A stretch of 64,000 nt of DNA from Bordetella sp. BOR01 (GTDB lineage Bacteria; Pseudomonadota; Gammaproteobacteria; Burkholderiales; Burkholderiaceae_B). The notes beneath the pieces are model-generated. The model ran no database searches. It was not told the DNA's origin and saw only the letters and a list, made by a program, of their open reading frames with translations. The position numbers and the translations under genes are program-made. Positions 26,447 to 35,230 of the stretch are shown piece by piece. Location of the stretch: assembly GCF_019218885.1 (NCBI RefSeq), contig NZ_JAHUWT010000003.1, forward strand, positions 62,001 through 126,000, given 5' to 3'. Each line of letters starts with the position of its first letter. Within the stretch, counting starts at the first letter, position 1.

Positions 26447-28114
26447 CTAAGCCGCGCGTTGCAGGGCATCGCCCCAGTACGAGTAAGTACGCAGCACATG
26501 CAGCTCCAGCACCGCCGGGCCGCGGATGCCATGCAACGCCGCCGGGATCACCGCTTCGCCGTTGGTCCAGCGCATGGCAACACCGTAGGCGTCTTGCGGC
26601 GCATGCAGGCCACCCAATTGCGCGTCCAGCAGGTCGAGATCGCGACGGATACCCTGCTCCTCGATGGTGATGCGCGCCAGCCCCACACCCACCTGCCGCA
26701 GGTCGCGCCGGGCACGGACCGATGTTTCACGCACCACTGCCGAACGGGAGCAGATGCGCACATCGCCCCGGGCGGCGCCGGCCGGCAACGCAAAGCGGAT
26801 GACTCCTTCCTGCGGGCTGCCGTTTTGAGCGCGGATTTCCTGGCCGTTGGCCTCGACGCGCAGATCAGGATCCGTGACGCGCGCTGACTGGGTCAGGACC
26901 TGGGCGCGCTGCAGCAGGCGCTTGCGCACCGCCTCCACCACCGGCCCCGAACGCTCCACCGTGATGCCTTCGATATGTGGCCGCCCCTCGGCGGGCACAA
27001 AATCCGGATGCAGTGCGACGGCCGAGGCATTCTGGAACATCGCCCGGTTGCCCGTATCCACATACGATTCCGCCGGCACCCCTTCGGCCAGCACGATGTC
27101 GAACTGCTCCAGTTCAATATGGAAATACTCAAAGACCTTCATATCGAATTGCTGGATGATCGTCCGGCCGTTCACCAGCAACATGGCCGGGATCAGCGCG
27201 CCGTCGAAATAAACGTGATGTCCGGGCGACAGCAACAGGTCGCGATGGGGCCGGTTCCGGGCAATCGAATCTTTCTTGAACAGAATGGGAAAGGCGCGGA
27301 CCGCATCCTTTGCCGGGATGCGCTGCCTGCGCAGTGTGCGATGGCCCAGCCATTTGACGGTGGCGGTACCGCCGCTGGCGGTCAGCACCTGATCGCCAGC
27401 CTTGAGATCCTCGATCCTGGTTTCACCATCCGGCGTGGCAATGTGCGTGCCCTTCAGGTAGCACGCGTAGGTCATCACGCCATTTTCAAAGTGGATTTCG
27501 TCCGGGTCCAGGCCTGAAGCATTGAAGAAAGCGACATAGCCCCCTGCGGAATTCTGAAATCGCAGCGTACCATCCTCATAGGTAAAACTCGTCGCGCCCG
27601 GAATAATCAGTTGGTCGCCGCCGCTCATGCCGATAAGCTCGGGATAGGTATAGCTGCTTGATGGACTTAGGCCAAGGTCGCCGGTATCAAAAATCAAAGT
27701 CGATGTGCCCGAGCCGCCAAAATCGATGTTAAGTTGGCTTGAATAAGGAACTTGCAGGTCATGCACGATCACTTGACCAACGAACTGAGGCGCCATCTCG
27801 AGGGTGCCGCCGTCGGCAATACTATAGTTGTATACGGCGGGAGGAGCACCGGTAACATGGACATATTGAACCAACAGGCTCTCGAGCTTGACGTGGGCAC
27901 CTTCTCCTACATTTAAATTAGTAACCCCTGCCACCTTGAGGGGGACATTTACGTCGATCCCCAGCACATCCGAAGAACCGGATTCGTTGGTGACATTCAA
28001 AACTGAATCCCAGTCCTGATACACCACATGAAGCAATGTGTCGTCGGTATATTGGCCCTGATCCACAGTCACGACGGGGTTTTCCCCGTTTATATATATA
28101 ACTTCGTCAGCCAT
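26447..28114 (-). CDS. Hint (hedgehog/intein) domain protein with beta-rich N-terminus
   Basis: A 555-residue protein. Residues 1-217 are rich in Val, Asn, Asp, Gly and Ser and look like a beta-solenoid or adhesin-type domain; no signal peptide is visible. Residues ~218-356 are a Hint_2 domain. It opens with Cys218 in CYLKGTHIATPDGETRIEDL, then GDQVLTASGG, the block LLLSPGHHVYFDG (His299/His300), and YFHIELEQFDIVLAEG then ESYVDTGNR. Residues ~360-555 are a second domain I do not recognise. Hint domains cleave the peptide bond before their first Cys, and no intein-type His-Asn splice junction is seen. A Phe338 stands where relatives, as I recall, often have His. The N-terminal part and upstream region are AT-richer than the neighbours. 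Confidence 0.8.
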   Translation of the reverse strand: MADEVIYINGENPVVTVDQGQYTDDTLLHVVYQDWDSVLNVTNESGSSDVLGIDVNVPLKVAGVTNLNVGEGAHVKLESLLVQYVHVTGAPPAVYNYSIADGGTLEMAPQFVGQVIVHDLQVPYSSQLNIDFGGSGTSTLIFDTGDLGLSPSSSYTYPELIGMSGGDQLIIPGATSFTYEDGTLRFQNSAGGYVAFFNASGLDPDEIHFENGVMTYACYLKGTHIATPDGETRIEDLKAGDQVLTASGGTATVKWLGHRTLRRQRIPAKDAVRAFPILFKKDSIARNRPHRDLLLSPGHHVYFDGALIPAMLLVNGRTIIQQFDMKVFEYFHIELEQFDIVLAEGVPAESYVDTGNRAMFQNASAVALHPDFVPAEGRPHIEGITVERSGPVVEAVRKRLLQRAQVLTQSARVTDPDLRVEANGQEIRAQNGSPQEGVIRFALPAGAARGDVRICSRSAVVRETSVRARRDLRQVGVGLARITIEEQGIRRDLDLLDAQLGGLHAPQDAYGVAMRWTNGEAVIPAALHGIRGPAVLELHVLRTYSYWGDALQRAA

Positions 28115-28230
28115 TATTCATCCCCAAGAAAACGACCACAATCGTGCCAAGCGAACAAATACTTTTTGCTCGACAACATTTTCACTTTGGCGATGCTAAT
28201 GTAATGACGAAGGCAGTCAACACCTCGAAC

Positions 28231-28313
28231 ATTTAAAAAACGTTTAAAGCTGCGTTTAAAAGCGTTTAAACCAGCCAGAGGCATACTTTATTTTGAAAAT
28301 AAATATTTCAAAA
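28231..28313. promoter_or_regulatory. CGTTTAAA repeats and AT palindrome before the Hint gene
   Basis: CGTTTAAA occurs at 28241-28248, 28253-28260 and 28263-28270, with a related ATTTAAA at 28231. A separate inverted repeat has arms TTTTGAAA (28291-28298) and TTTCAAAA (28306-28313) around seven bases. The cluster lies about 120-200 bp before the Hint gene start. It looks like an operator array or nucleoid-protein binding region. Confidence 0.5.
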
Positions 28314-28400
28314 CAATGAGCGCGGTCTTGCAACCCGGGCACAGGAGGCCAGAGCCCTGGCCTTGCCGCAGGGGGATCAAAGGTTTTTTGTTTTAAGGTC

Positions 28401-28435
28401 GGTATCGCCCTGGCTCCCGAAAGGGAGCCAGATAC
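28401..28435. other. GNRA-capped hairpin, possible terminator or small RNA
   Basis: CTGGCTCCC (28410-28418) and GGGAGCCAG (28423-28431) form a perfect stem with a GAAA tetraloop. It is extended by GGTAT (28401-28405) pairing with ATACC (28431-28435) across a four-base bulge; the two stems share one base at the junction. A GGTTTTTTGTTTT tract precedes it. Confidence 0.5.
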
Positions 28436-28489
28436 CTGACAACCGGGTACACGCGCCGCATATCACAGGTGTAACTCAAGCAGGGACAC

Positions 28490-28515
28490 CGCGGAGCCGG
28501 CTTCGCCGGTCCGCG
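28490..28515 (-). terminator. Hairpin downstream of the TRAP receptor gene
   Basis: CGCGGA pairs with TCCGCG and CCGGC with GCCGG around a TTC loop, with one bulged G. It lies 38 bases after the dctP-type stop codon on the minus strand. A smaller GAAGCGC/GCGCTTC hairpin at 28531-28547 sits between the two. No T-run follows, so termination is only likely, not certain. Confidence 0.5.
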
Positions 28516-28552
28516 AGCGCGCCCACTGGGGAAGCGCGCAGCGCTTCGGGGG

Positions 28553-29650
28553 CTACTTCTTCGCTGCCATGGCCACGCCCAGGTACTGGTCGTACGAACC
28601 TTCGGCCAGGCGGAACCAGGGCACCACGCTGTCGCGAAAGCCCATGTAGTTCTCGTACAGGGCCTTGAACTTCGGGTCTTTGTCGGAGAATTCCTTGTAG
28701 ACCGTCTGGGCGGCGTCGTACGAGGCGTCCATGACCGAGCGCGGGAACGGGCGCAGTTCGGCGCCGCCGGCGATCAGCTTGCGCAGCGCGCCGGGGTTCA
28801 CTGCGTCGTAGCGCGAGGTCATGGCCACGTGCGCAACGCGGCTGGCGGCCTCGACGATAGCCTGGTAGGGCTTGGGCAGGCCGTTCCAGGCGCCTTCGTT
28901 CAGGTACAACGACACTTGCGGGCCGCCTTCCCACCAGCCCGGGTAGTAGTAGTACTTGGCGACCTTGTTGAAGCCGAGCTTTTCGTCATCGTACGGGCCG
29001 ACGAATTCCACGGCGTCGAGGGTGCCCTTTTCGAGCGAGGGGTAGACGTCGCCGCCCGCCAGTTGCTGGGGCACCACGCCCAGGCGCGACAGCACTTCGC
29101 CGGCGAAGCCGGCGGTGCGCATCTTCAGGCCCTTCAGGTCTTCGACCGACTTGATTTCCTTGCGGTACCAGCCACCCATCTGCACCCCGGTATTGCCCAT
29201 GGGGAAGTTGATGATCTTTTGCGGCTGGAACATTTCGCGGGTCAGCTTCATGCCGTCGGCGTCGAACATCCAGGCGTTCATCTGGCGGGCGTTCAGGCCG
29301 AACGGCACGGCCGCGTCGAAGCAGAACGCCGGGTTCTTGCCATAGTAGTAGTACGAAACCGTATGGCCGCACTCGATGGTGTTGTTGGACACCGAGTCCA
29401 TGACCTGCAACGCCGGAACGATTTCGCCACCGGGGAAATGGCGGATGGTGAACTTGCCGCCAGAGGCCTCGTTGACGAATTTGCAGAAAATGTCGCCCGT
29501 GCCGAACAGCGTATCGAGGCTGCGCGGGAAACTGGACGCCATGCGCCAGTTCAGGGTGGGCGCATCTTGCGCGAATACCGGCGCGGCGACCGCGGCGCTA
29601 CCCGCGACGGCGCCCAGGCCGGCTTGTTTCAGAAAGGAACGACGTTGCAT
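28553..29650 (-). CDS. TRAP transporter substrate-binding protein, TakP-like
   Basis: A 365-residue DctP-type receptor with a twin-arginine signal (MQRRSFLKQAGLG, cleavage after VFAQ near residue 28). Blocks NWRMASSFPRSLDTLFG, HFPGGEIVPALQVMDSV, NTGVQMGGWYRKEI, EFVGPYDDEKLGFNKVA and YYYYPGWWEGGP closely recall TakP of Rhodobacter, which binds alpha-keto acids. The ligand here is therefore probably a 2-oxo acid, by similarity. No TRAP membrane genes (DctQ/DctM type) adjoin it, so it is an orphan receptor in this window. The gene stands alone between an AT-rich region and pmbA. Confidence 0.93.
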   Translation of the reverse strand: MQRRSFLKQAGLGAVAGSAAVAAPVFAQDAPTLNWRMASSFPRSLDTLFGTGDIFCKFVNEASGGKFTIRHFPGGEIVPALQVMDSVSNNTIECGHTVSYYYYGKNPAFCFDAAVPFGLNARQMNAWMFDADGMKLTREMFQPQKIINFPMGNTGVQMGGWYRKEIKSVEDLKGLKMRTAGFAGEVLSRLGVVPQQLAGGDVYPSLEKGTLDAVEFVGPYDDEKLGFNKVAKYYYYPGWWEGGPQVSLYLNEGAWNGLPKPYQAIVEAASRVAHVAMTSRYDAVNPGALRKLIAGGAELRPFPRSVMDASYDAAQTVYKEFSDKDPKFKALYENYMGFRDSVVPWFRLAEGSYDQYLGVAMAAKK

Positions 29651-29780
29651 TTTGATTGGCTCCTCGATGGCAACTCGGTATGGATATCGCGTGCGATATC
29701 TGGCGGATATTACACGTTGTTATAAATGCGCTCTATGGGGATTTCCGGCCCCTGCGGCCAGGCGCCGCGCGCGTAAGGCA

Positions 29781-29839
29781 GGTGTCAGACACAGAAGCGC
29801 GACCGGGGTTCCGTCGACGCCCAGGCAGTGCCTGACACC
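29781..29839. repeat. Imperfect inverted repeat GGTGTCAGACAC / GTGCCTGACACC
   Basis: Arms 29781-29792 and 29828-29839 (12 bp, one mismatch) flank a 35-base GC-rich loop. The element sits between the pmbA stop codon and the TRAP receptor promoter. It resembles an intergenic repeat of the kind scattered through related genomes and may help to end the pmbA transcript. Family membership is from memory and needs a genome search. Confidence 0.55.
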
Positions 29840-29854
29840 CTGGACGAGGACCGC

Positions 29855-31222
29855 TCAGACGCCGGCGATGGCCATCTGCTCGATCAGGATGGAGCCCGTG
29901 CGCTTCGTGCCGCGCGCGATGGTGTCCGAGCCTACGGCGACGATCTGGCGGAACATGTCGGCCAGATTGCCGGCAATGGTGATTTCCTGGACGGCGTGCT
30001 GGATCTGGCCGTTTTCGACCCAATAGCCGAAAGCGCCGCGCGAATAATCGCCGGTAAGGTAGTTGACCCCTTGCCCGATGAGCTCGGTGACCAGGAAACC
30101 GGTGCCCAGCTTGCGCAGCATGGCTTCGAAATCGTCGCCGGCGCGGGTACGGCGCGAGGACAGGGTCAGGTTGTGCGAGCCGCCGGCATTGCCGGTGGTG
30201 GCCAGGCCCAGCTTGCGGGCGGTGTAGCTGGACAGGAAATAGCCTTCCAGGACGCCGCCGGACACCACGCTGCGCGCGCGGGTGCGCACGCCTTCGTCGT
30301 CGAACGGCGAACTGCCCATGCCGCCAGGCACGTGCGGGTTCTCGGCGATGTCGATGTGGCCAGGGAAAATGGGCTTGCCCAGCGAATCGACCAGGAAACT
30401 GGCCTTGCGGTACAGCGCCCCCCCGCTGGTGGCCTGGGTAAAGGCGCCCAGCAGGCCCAGGGCCAGGGGCGCCTCGAACAGCACCGGGAACTTGCCAGTG
30501 CGGATGCGCCGGGCCGACAGGCGCGACAGGGTGCGTTCGGCGGCGTAGCGGCCGATGGCCTCGGGCGAGGCCAGGCGGGCCGGGTCGCGTTCCGAGGTGT
30601 ACCAGTAGTCGCGCTGCATGTGGTTGCCGCGCCCGGCAATGGGCGCCACCGACAGGCTGTGGCGCGAATAGGGGTAGCCGCCCAGGAAGCCGCGGGTGTT
30701 GCCCATGACGAACTGGCCTTCATAGGTGCCCACCGAGGCCCCGTCGGTATTGGTGATGCGCGCATCGACCGCACGAGCGGCCCGTTCGGCACGCAGCGCC
30801 AGCTCGGCGGCCTGTTCGGTGGTGACCGGCCAGGCGTAGTGCAGCGCCAGGTCGGGAATATCGGTGGCCAGTTGGTCGGCATCGGGCAGGCCGGCGGCCG
30901 GGTCGGAGGCCGTATGGCGGGCAATGTGCCAGGCGGCCTCCACCGTCTGGCGCAGCGCCTCGTCGGAAAAGTCGGAGGTCGAGGCCGAGCCGCGGCTTTG
31001 GCCGGCATAGACGGTGAGGTCCAGCGCGCGGTCGCGGGTCTGTTCGACGGTTTCGATGTCGTTTTTGCGCGCGGACACCGACAGGCCCAGGCTTTCGGAC
31101 ACCTCGGCGACGGCGTCACTGGCGCCGATGCTGCGCGCATGCGCCAGCACCTGCTCGACGAGTTCGCTGAAACGCGCGTGGTTGGCGGCCAGGGGAAGAG
31201 AGGAAGTGGGAGTATTGACCAT
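29855..31222 (-). CDS. pmbA: Metalloprotease PmbA (TldE)
   Basis: A 455-residue TldD/TldE family protein. TldE forms a heterodimer with TldD that degrades unfolded peptides and matures some peptide antibiotics and toxins; TldE itself lacks the zinc motif, as here. Blocks [71 protein letters not shown] and [13 protein letters not shown] are typical. The start at 31222 ([10 protein letters not shown]) is used. It is divergent from darP with 57 bp between the starts, the usual proteobacterial pairing. tldD is not in this window. Confidence 0.95.
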   Translation of the reverse strand: MVNTPTSSLPLAANHARFSELVEQVLAHARSIGASDAVAEVSESLGLSVSARKNDIETVEQTRDRALDLTVYAGQSRGSASTSDFSDEALRQTVEAAWHIARHTASDPAAGLPDADQLATDIPDLALHYAWPVTTEQAAELALRAERAARAVDARITNTDGASVGTYEGQFVMGNTRGFLGGYPYSRHSLSVAPIAGRGNHMQRDYWYTSERDPARLASPEAIGRYAAERTLSRLSARRIRTGKFPVLFEAPLALGLLGAFTQATSGGALYRKASFLVDSLGKPIFPGHIDIAENPHVPGGMGSSPFDDEGVRTRARSVVSGGVLEGYFLSSYTARKLGLATTGNAGGSHNLTLSSRRTRAGDDFEAMLRKLGTGFLVTELIGQGVNYLTGDYSRGAFGYWVENGQIQHAVQEITIAGNLADMFRQIVAVGSDTIARGTKRTGSILIEQMAIAGV

Positions 31223-31279
31223 TGCAGTCCAATGTACAGAGACGGTTATCATAGCCAAGTCTGTGTTGATGCTGTTCCC

Positions 31280-31831
31280 ATGACTTCCCCTACTACCGAT
31301 CCGGCGGCCGAGCCCGATTTTGACGATAACGGCTACGACCGACCCAGCAAGTCGCAGGTCAAGCGAGAAATGCATGCCCTGCTGGACCTGGGCAGGCAAT
31401 TGATCGACCTGCCCGACGACCGCCTGAAACAATTGCCGCTGGCCGAACGCCTGTACGAGGCCATCCGCCTGGCGCAGCGCACCAATAGCCGCGAAGGCCG
31501 GCGCCGGCAGACCCATTTCGTGGGCAAGCTGATGCGCGATGCGCCAGCCGACGAGATCCGCGCGCAGCTCGATATCTGGCAAAACGGCTCGCGCGAAGAA
31601 ACCGCAGCCATGCACCGCCTGGAAGCCTTGCGCGAGCGCCTGCTGAGCGACGACGACGCCCTGACCGAACTGCTGGACGCGCATCCGGGTGCCGACGTGC
31701 AGCAACTGCGCGCCACCATCCGCGCGGCACGCAAAGAAGCGCAGCTCAATGCGGCCTTGCAGCCAGGCCAGGAACCCCAGCGCAAGCACTACCGGGCGCT
31801 GTTCCAGGCCCTGAAATCGCTGGCCGCCTGA
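31280..31831 (+). CDS. darP: Ribosome-associated protein YjgA (DarP)
   Basis: A 183-residue YjgA-family protein: [20 protein letters not shown] near the N-terminus, then [25 protein letters not shown], and a charged helical C-terminus. E. coli DarP binds late 50S assembly intermediates. The start at 31280 gives normal family length. Its location divergent from pmbA is conserved across proteobacteria. Confidence 0.94.
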   Translation: MTSPTTDPAAEPDFDDNGYDRPSKSQVKREMHALLDLGRQLIDLPDDRLKQLPLAERLYEAIRLAQRTNSREGRRRQTHFVGKLMRDAPADEIRAQLDIWQNGSREETAAMHRLEALRERLLSDDDALTELLDAHPGADVQQLRATIRAARKEAQLNAALQPGQEPQRKHYRALFQALKSLAA

Positions 31832-31866
31832 GCGGTGGCCTTGATCCCCCCTTTTCTTTTCCGACC

Positions 31867-32547
31867 ATGAGCGCCAACTCCGCCCTGCTCGACAGCATCG
31901 AACTCGAGACCGCCCCCAATCCGACCCATGCGGTGATCTGGCTGCATGGCCTGGGAGCCGACGGCAACGATTTCGCCCCCATCGTGCCCGAGCTGAAGCT
32001 GGGCGCCAGTCCTGCCGTGCGCTTCGTCTTCCCGCATGCGCCGGTGCAGCCGGTGACGATCAATGGCGGCATGGCCATGCGTGCCTGGTACGACATCCTG
32101 GTCACCGACCTGGTTCGCCAGGAAGACGCCGCCGGCATCCGCCAATCGGAAAGCGCCGTGCGCGCCCTGATCGCGCGCGAAAATGCGCGCGGCATTCCCA
32201 CTTCGCGCATTGTGCTGGCGGGCTTTTCGCAAGGCTGCGCCATGACGCTGCACACGGGCCTGCGGCTGGATGAAAAGCTGGCGGGAATGATCGGCCTGTC
32301 GGGCTACCTGCCGCTGCTGGATACGGCGGTCGCCGAACGCCATGCCGCCAACGCCGACACGCCCATCTTCCTGGCGCACGGCAGCTTCGACCCGGTAGTG
32401 GCCCTGCCGCGCGCCCAGGCATCGCTGGCGCAATTGCAGGCGCTGGGCTACGACGTGCGCTGGCACACCTACCCCATGCCCCATTCCGTATGCGGGCCGG
32501 AAATCGCTGACATTGCGGGATTCTTGCGGGAAGTGCTGGCTGCTTAG
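31867..32547 (+). CDS. Phospholipase/carboxylesterase family hydrolase
   Basis: A 226-residue alpha/beta hydrolase of the carboxylesterase 2 family (EstB/acyl-protein thioesterase-like). HAVIWLHGLGADGNDF opens the oxyanion region, GFSQG (residues 119-123) carries Ser121, and Asp175 (GSFDPVV) and His206 (PMPHSVC) complete the triad. No signal peptide is seen, so it is probably cytoplasmic. It follows darP by 35 bp and is probably cotranscribed. A structured repeat at 32565 lies just after its stop codon. Confidence 0.92.
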   Translation: MSANSALLDSIELETAPNPTHAVIWLHGLGADGNDFAPIVPELKLGASPAVRFVFPHAPVQPVTINGGMAMRAWYDILVTDLVRQEDAAGIRQSESAVRALIARENARGIPTSRIVLAGFSQGCAMTLHTGLRLDEKLAGMIGLSGYLPLLDTAVAERHAANADTPIFLAHGSFDPVVALPRAQASLAQLQALGYDVRWHTYPMPHSVCGPEIADIAGFLREVLAA

Positions 32548-32564
32548 TGGGTATGGTGCTGCGC

Positions 32565-32627
32565 TTCTTCTGGCGTCGTAGCGGGATGGCGTGAACGCCG
32601 CGGCGCCTCGATCCGACGCCAGAAGAA
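32565..32627. repeat. Structured intergenic repeat, copy A
   Basis: Arms TTCTTCTGGCGTCG (32565-32578) and CGACGCCAGAAGAA (32614-32627) form a perfect 14-bp stem around an inner TGGCGTGAACGCC hairpin. A second diverged copy is at 62563-62632. Both lie just after a stop codon. This suggests a mobile or transcript-end repeat family. Confidence 0.72.
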
Positions 32628-32657
32628 CCAAACCACGTACCGCTACGCACACCCCCG

Positions 32658-35105
32658 TCACGAACCAAGCGACAGCCATACCCTCCGCATGGAGGGGTCT
32701 TCGGGGTCGGGGTCGTTGGTGAAGCCCAGGCGCGTCATCAGCGTCAGCATGGGGCGATTGCTGGCCAGCACCAGGCCGTCGATATATTCCAGCCCTTGTC
32801 CGCGCGCGGCATCGATCAAGGCTTCCATCAGTTGCCCGCCCAGCTTGCGGCGCTGCCAGTCGTCGCCGATGACCAGGGCATACTCGGCGCCACGGCCGTC
32901 GGCGTTGCGCAGGTAGTGCGCGAAGCCGATGATGACCTCGCGCGGATGGCCCCGGTTTTCGGGGTTGGGCACCTGCGTGGTGGCCACCAGCGCCAGTTCG
33001 CGGTGGTAATCGATTTGCGTGTAGCGCGCCACCATGCGCGGCGTGAGCTCACGCATCATGGACACGAAACGCATGTAGCGCGACTGCTCGGACAGGCCGC
33101 GGATGAACTCTTGCAAGGTCTGGCCGTCTTCGGGCCGGATGGGACGGATGACCCAGTCCGTGCCGTCGTCGAATTGGCGCGTGCGCACCAGGCGTGCCGG
33201 ATAAGGGTGGATGGCCATGTGCGGATAGCCGCTGGCCTGCGGCGTGGCACAGGCCGGTTCGGCGCACAGGGTGATGCGCAGCCCCGCGGCGCGCAACTGC
33301 GCTTCGCCCGCGTAGAGCGGGTCGATATCGAGCGATTCGATGTCGGGCAGTTCGGAGATCAGTTCGGACACCTGCACCAGCGCCTGCTGCAGGGCCTCGG
33401 CCGCCGCGCCGCTGACTTGCGCGGCCAGCACGCGGCGCCACGCGCGGCTGCGCTCGATGAGCTGGCGAGCCAAGAAGCCGTTGAGAGGGGGCAGGTCGAT
33501 GCCGCGATCGGTGCCGCTGGCCAGCAAGGCATCCGGGCCGCCGGCGCCGAACTGGATCATGGGCCCGAAGCGCGGGTCGCGCCACATGCGGATCGCCATG
33601 GGCCGGGATTCGGGTTCGCCTGGCAACACGCCTGCCGGCACGTCGCGCAGCGGCACGTAGAAGGCATCGAGCACGCTGCGGCACTCGGCCGCCGACAAGC
33701 TGCGCCGGCCCTGCCCGCGGGCCTCGTCGAGCACCGCGCGGGCGCGGGCGATGTCGGGCAGGCGGCTGGGCGGCTCGGGCGGCAGGGTTTGCAGCAGCAG
33801 TTGCTGGTTGTAGTGGTGCGTGGCCAGCACGCCGAAGGCATCGGCGGCCGATTCGGGGGTGCGGAACGCCGGCGTGCCGGCATCGTCGAGCATGCGGCGC
33901 AACGGCCGCATGCCGGCATCGCCCATGAAGCAACTGACCACGGGCTTGGACGCCTTGGGCGCGATCTGCGCCAACTGGCGCACGACGGCGGGAATGTCGG
34001 CCAGCGCATCGGGTGCCAGCAGTACCAGCACACCATCGACACCGTTGTCGTCGATCAGGCAGTCGAGCACGGCCTGGATACGCTCGGGCGTGAGCGGCAC
34101 GAAAGTAATGACAGGGTTGGCGATGGCGGCGTCGGGCTCGAGCAAGGCGGCCAGCGCGCGCCGGGTGGCGGGCGCCAGGTCGGCCTTGAGCACGGCCGCA
34201 TCGGGCCCGATGAGGTCGAGCGCCAGCTGGGGCGGCCCACTACCGTTGGACAGCAGCGCAACGCGCCGACCGCGTGGCCGGCGCATATAGCCCAGTACCT
34301 TGACGGCGGAAAACAGCTGCACGAAGTAGCGCACCCGCACCGCGCCGGCGCGCCGCAGGGCGGCATCGAGCGCGGCGTCGCTGCCGGGCGCGGCGTCGCG
34401 GCCGGCCTTGAGCACGATGACGGGCTTGACGCTGGCCGCGGACCGCAGCGCGCTCATGAATTCGCGTGCCGGGCCGGCATCTTCCAGGTACAGCACGATG
34501 CTGTCGGTACGCGGGTCGCTGGCCAGGAAGTCGAGCACCTGCTCGAGCCCGACCGCGGCTTCGTCGCCCAGCGATACTGCGGTGGAAAAGCCGATGTGCA
34601 CGTCTTCGGCCCAGTCCATGACGGCGGCAGTGATGGAACGCGACTGTGCCACCAGTGCCACGCGCCCGGCCCGCGCCAGGGTGGGATGCTGGCTGAGGTT
34701 GAGGCCGGCATGCGGACGTTGTGCCCCGAAGGCGCGCGGGCCCAGCAGCGCGCAGCCAGTTTCCTGGGCCCAGGCGCGGCACAGCGCCAGCGTGCCGCCG
34801 GGGTAAGGGTCGGGCAATTCGTGCGGCAGCACGATTGCCGCGCGCGGCCGCAGCGCAGTCAGGCGGCGCAGGGTTTCGGGCAACACGGCCGGCGATACGC
34901 ATACCAGGGCCAGGTCGGGCCGCTGCCCGGCAGCCAGGCCGGCGCAGGTGTCGGGCAAGAGGGGGGCCAGGCCCGGCACGGCGTCGACCCGCGTGGTGCG
35001 CGCCCGCAGCGCGGCGGGCAGCGCGTCGGCCACCGGCAAGGGCCGGTCGGCCACAATGAGCAGCGATCCGGGTTCGAACAGCGGGGCAAGAGCGTGTCGC
35101 AGCAT
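32658..35105 (-). CDS. Pat-type protein acetyltransferase (NDP-forming acyl-CoA synthetase plus GNAT)
   Basis: An 815-residue fusion with an ADP-forming acyl-CoA synthetase-like part (residues ~1-640: a CoA-binding-like region, VALVAQSRSITAAVMDWA, GRRVALLSNGSGPPQLALDLI and an ATP-grasp-like region). A C-terminal GNAT acetyltransferase follows (~655-815: DWVIRPIRPEDGQTLQEFI, EYALVIGDDWQRRKLGGQLME). This is the PatZ/YfiQ architecture; such enzymes acetylate lysines of acetyl-CoA synthetase and other metabolic proteins. The extreme N-terminal nucleotide-loop region looks degenerate. The start at 35105 (MLRHALAPLF) is chosen over longer forms. It is divergent from gltX. Confidence 0.88.
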   Translation of the reverse strand: MLRHALAPLFEPGSLLIVADRPLPVADALPAALRARTTRVDAVPGLAPLLPDTCAGLAAGQRPDLALVCVSPAVLPETLRRLTALRPRAAIVLPHELPDPYPGGTLALCRAWAQETGCALLGPRAFGAQRPHAGLNLSQHPTLARAGRVALVAQSRSITAAVMDWAEDVHIGFSTAVSLGDEAAVGLEQVLDFLASDPRTDSIVLYLEDAGPAREFMSALRSAASVKPVIVLKAGRDAAPGSDAALDAALRRAGAVRVRYFVQLFSAVKVLGYMRRPRGRRVALLSNGSGPPQLALDLIGPDAAVLKADLAPATRRALAALLEPDAAIANPVITFVPLTPERIQAVLDCLIDDNGVDGVLVLLAPDALADIPAVVRQLAQIAPKASKPVVSCFMGDAGMRPLRRMLDDAGTPAFRTPESAADAFGVLATHHYNQQLLLQTLPPEPPSRLPDIARARAVLDEARGQGRRSLSAAECRSVLDAFYVPLRDVPAGVLPGEPESRPMAIRMWRDPRFGPMIQFGAGGPDALLASGTDRGIDLPPLNGFLARQLIERSRAWRRVLAAQVSGAAAEALQQALVQVSELISELPDIESLDIDPLYAGEAQLRAAGLRITLCAEPACATPQASGYPHMAIHPYPARLVRTRQFDDGTDWVIRPIRPEDGQTLQEFIRGLSEQSRYMRFVSMMRELTPRMVARYTQIDYHRELALVATTQVPNPENRGHPREVIIGFAHYLRNADGRGAEYALVIGDDWQRRKLGGQLMEALIDAARGQGLEYIDGLVLASNRPMLTLMTRLGFTNDPDPEDPSMRRVWLSLGS

Positions 35106-35230
35106 GAGCAAAGCGGGCGCTATTCTAAAATACGGCCATCGTAACAAGACAGGCACGCGATCGCCATGATCGCGCGCCGTGCTTTCCCGCATTCTCGCGG
35201 GGCCCGCCACGCTGATTTTTCCTGCTTCCC

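Larger units (their letters stand above)
28115..28552. other. AT-rich and hairpin-rich intergenic region
   Basis: These 438 bases contain no convincing gene. The part next to the Hint gene (28115-28315) is very AT-rich and holds three CGTTTAAA repeats and a 23-bp palindrome. The rest holds a GAAA-loop hairpin at 28401-28435, a GC hairpin at 28490-28515 and a short GAAGCGC/GCGCTTC hairpin at 28531-28547, just after the TRAP-receptor stop codon. Confidence 0.6.

Noticed and set aside
32796-35144. 782-codon plus-strand frame over the acetyltransferase gene
   Set aside because: It is a shadow of the Pat-type gene on the minus strand; the composition (Gln/His/Gly/Arg-rich) is typical of such frames.
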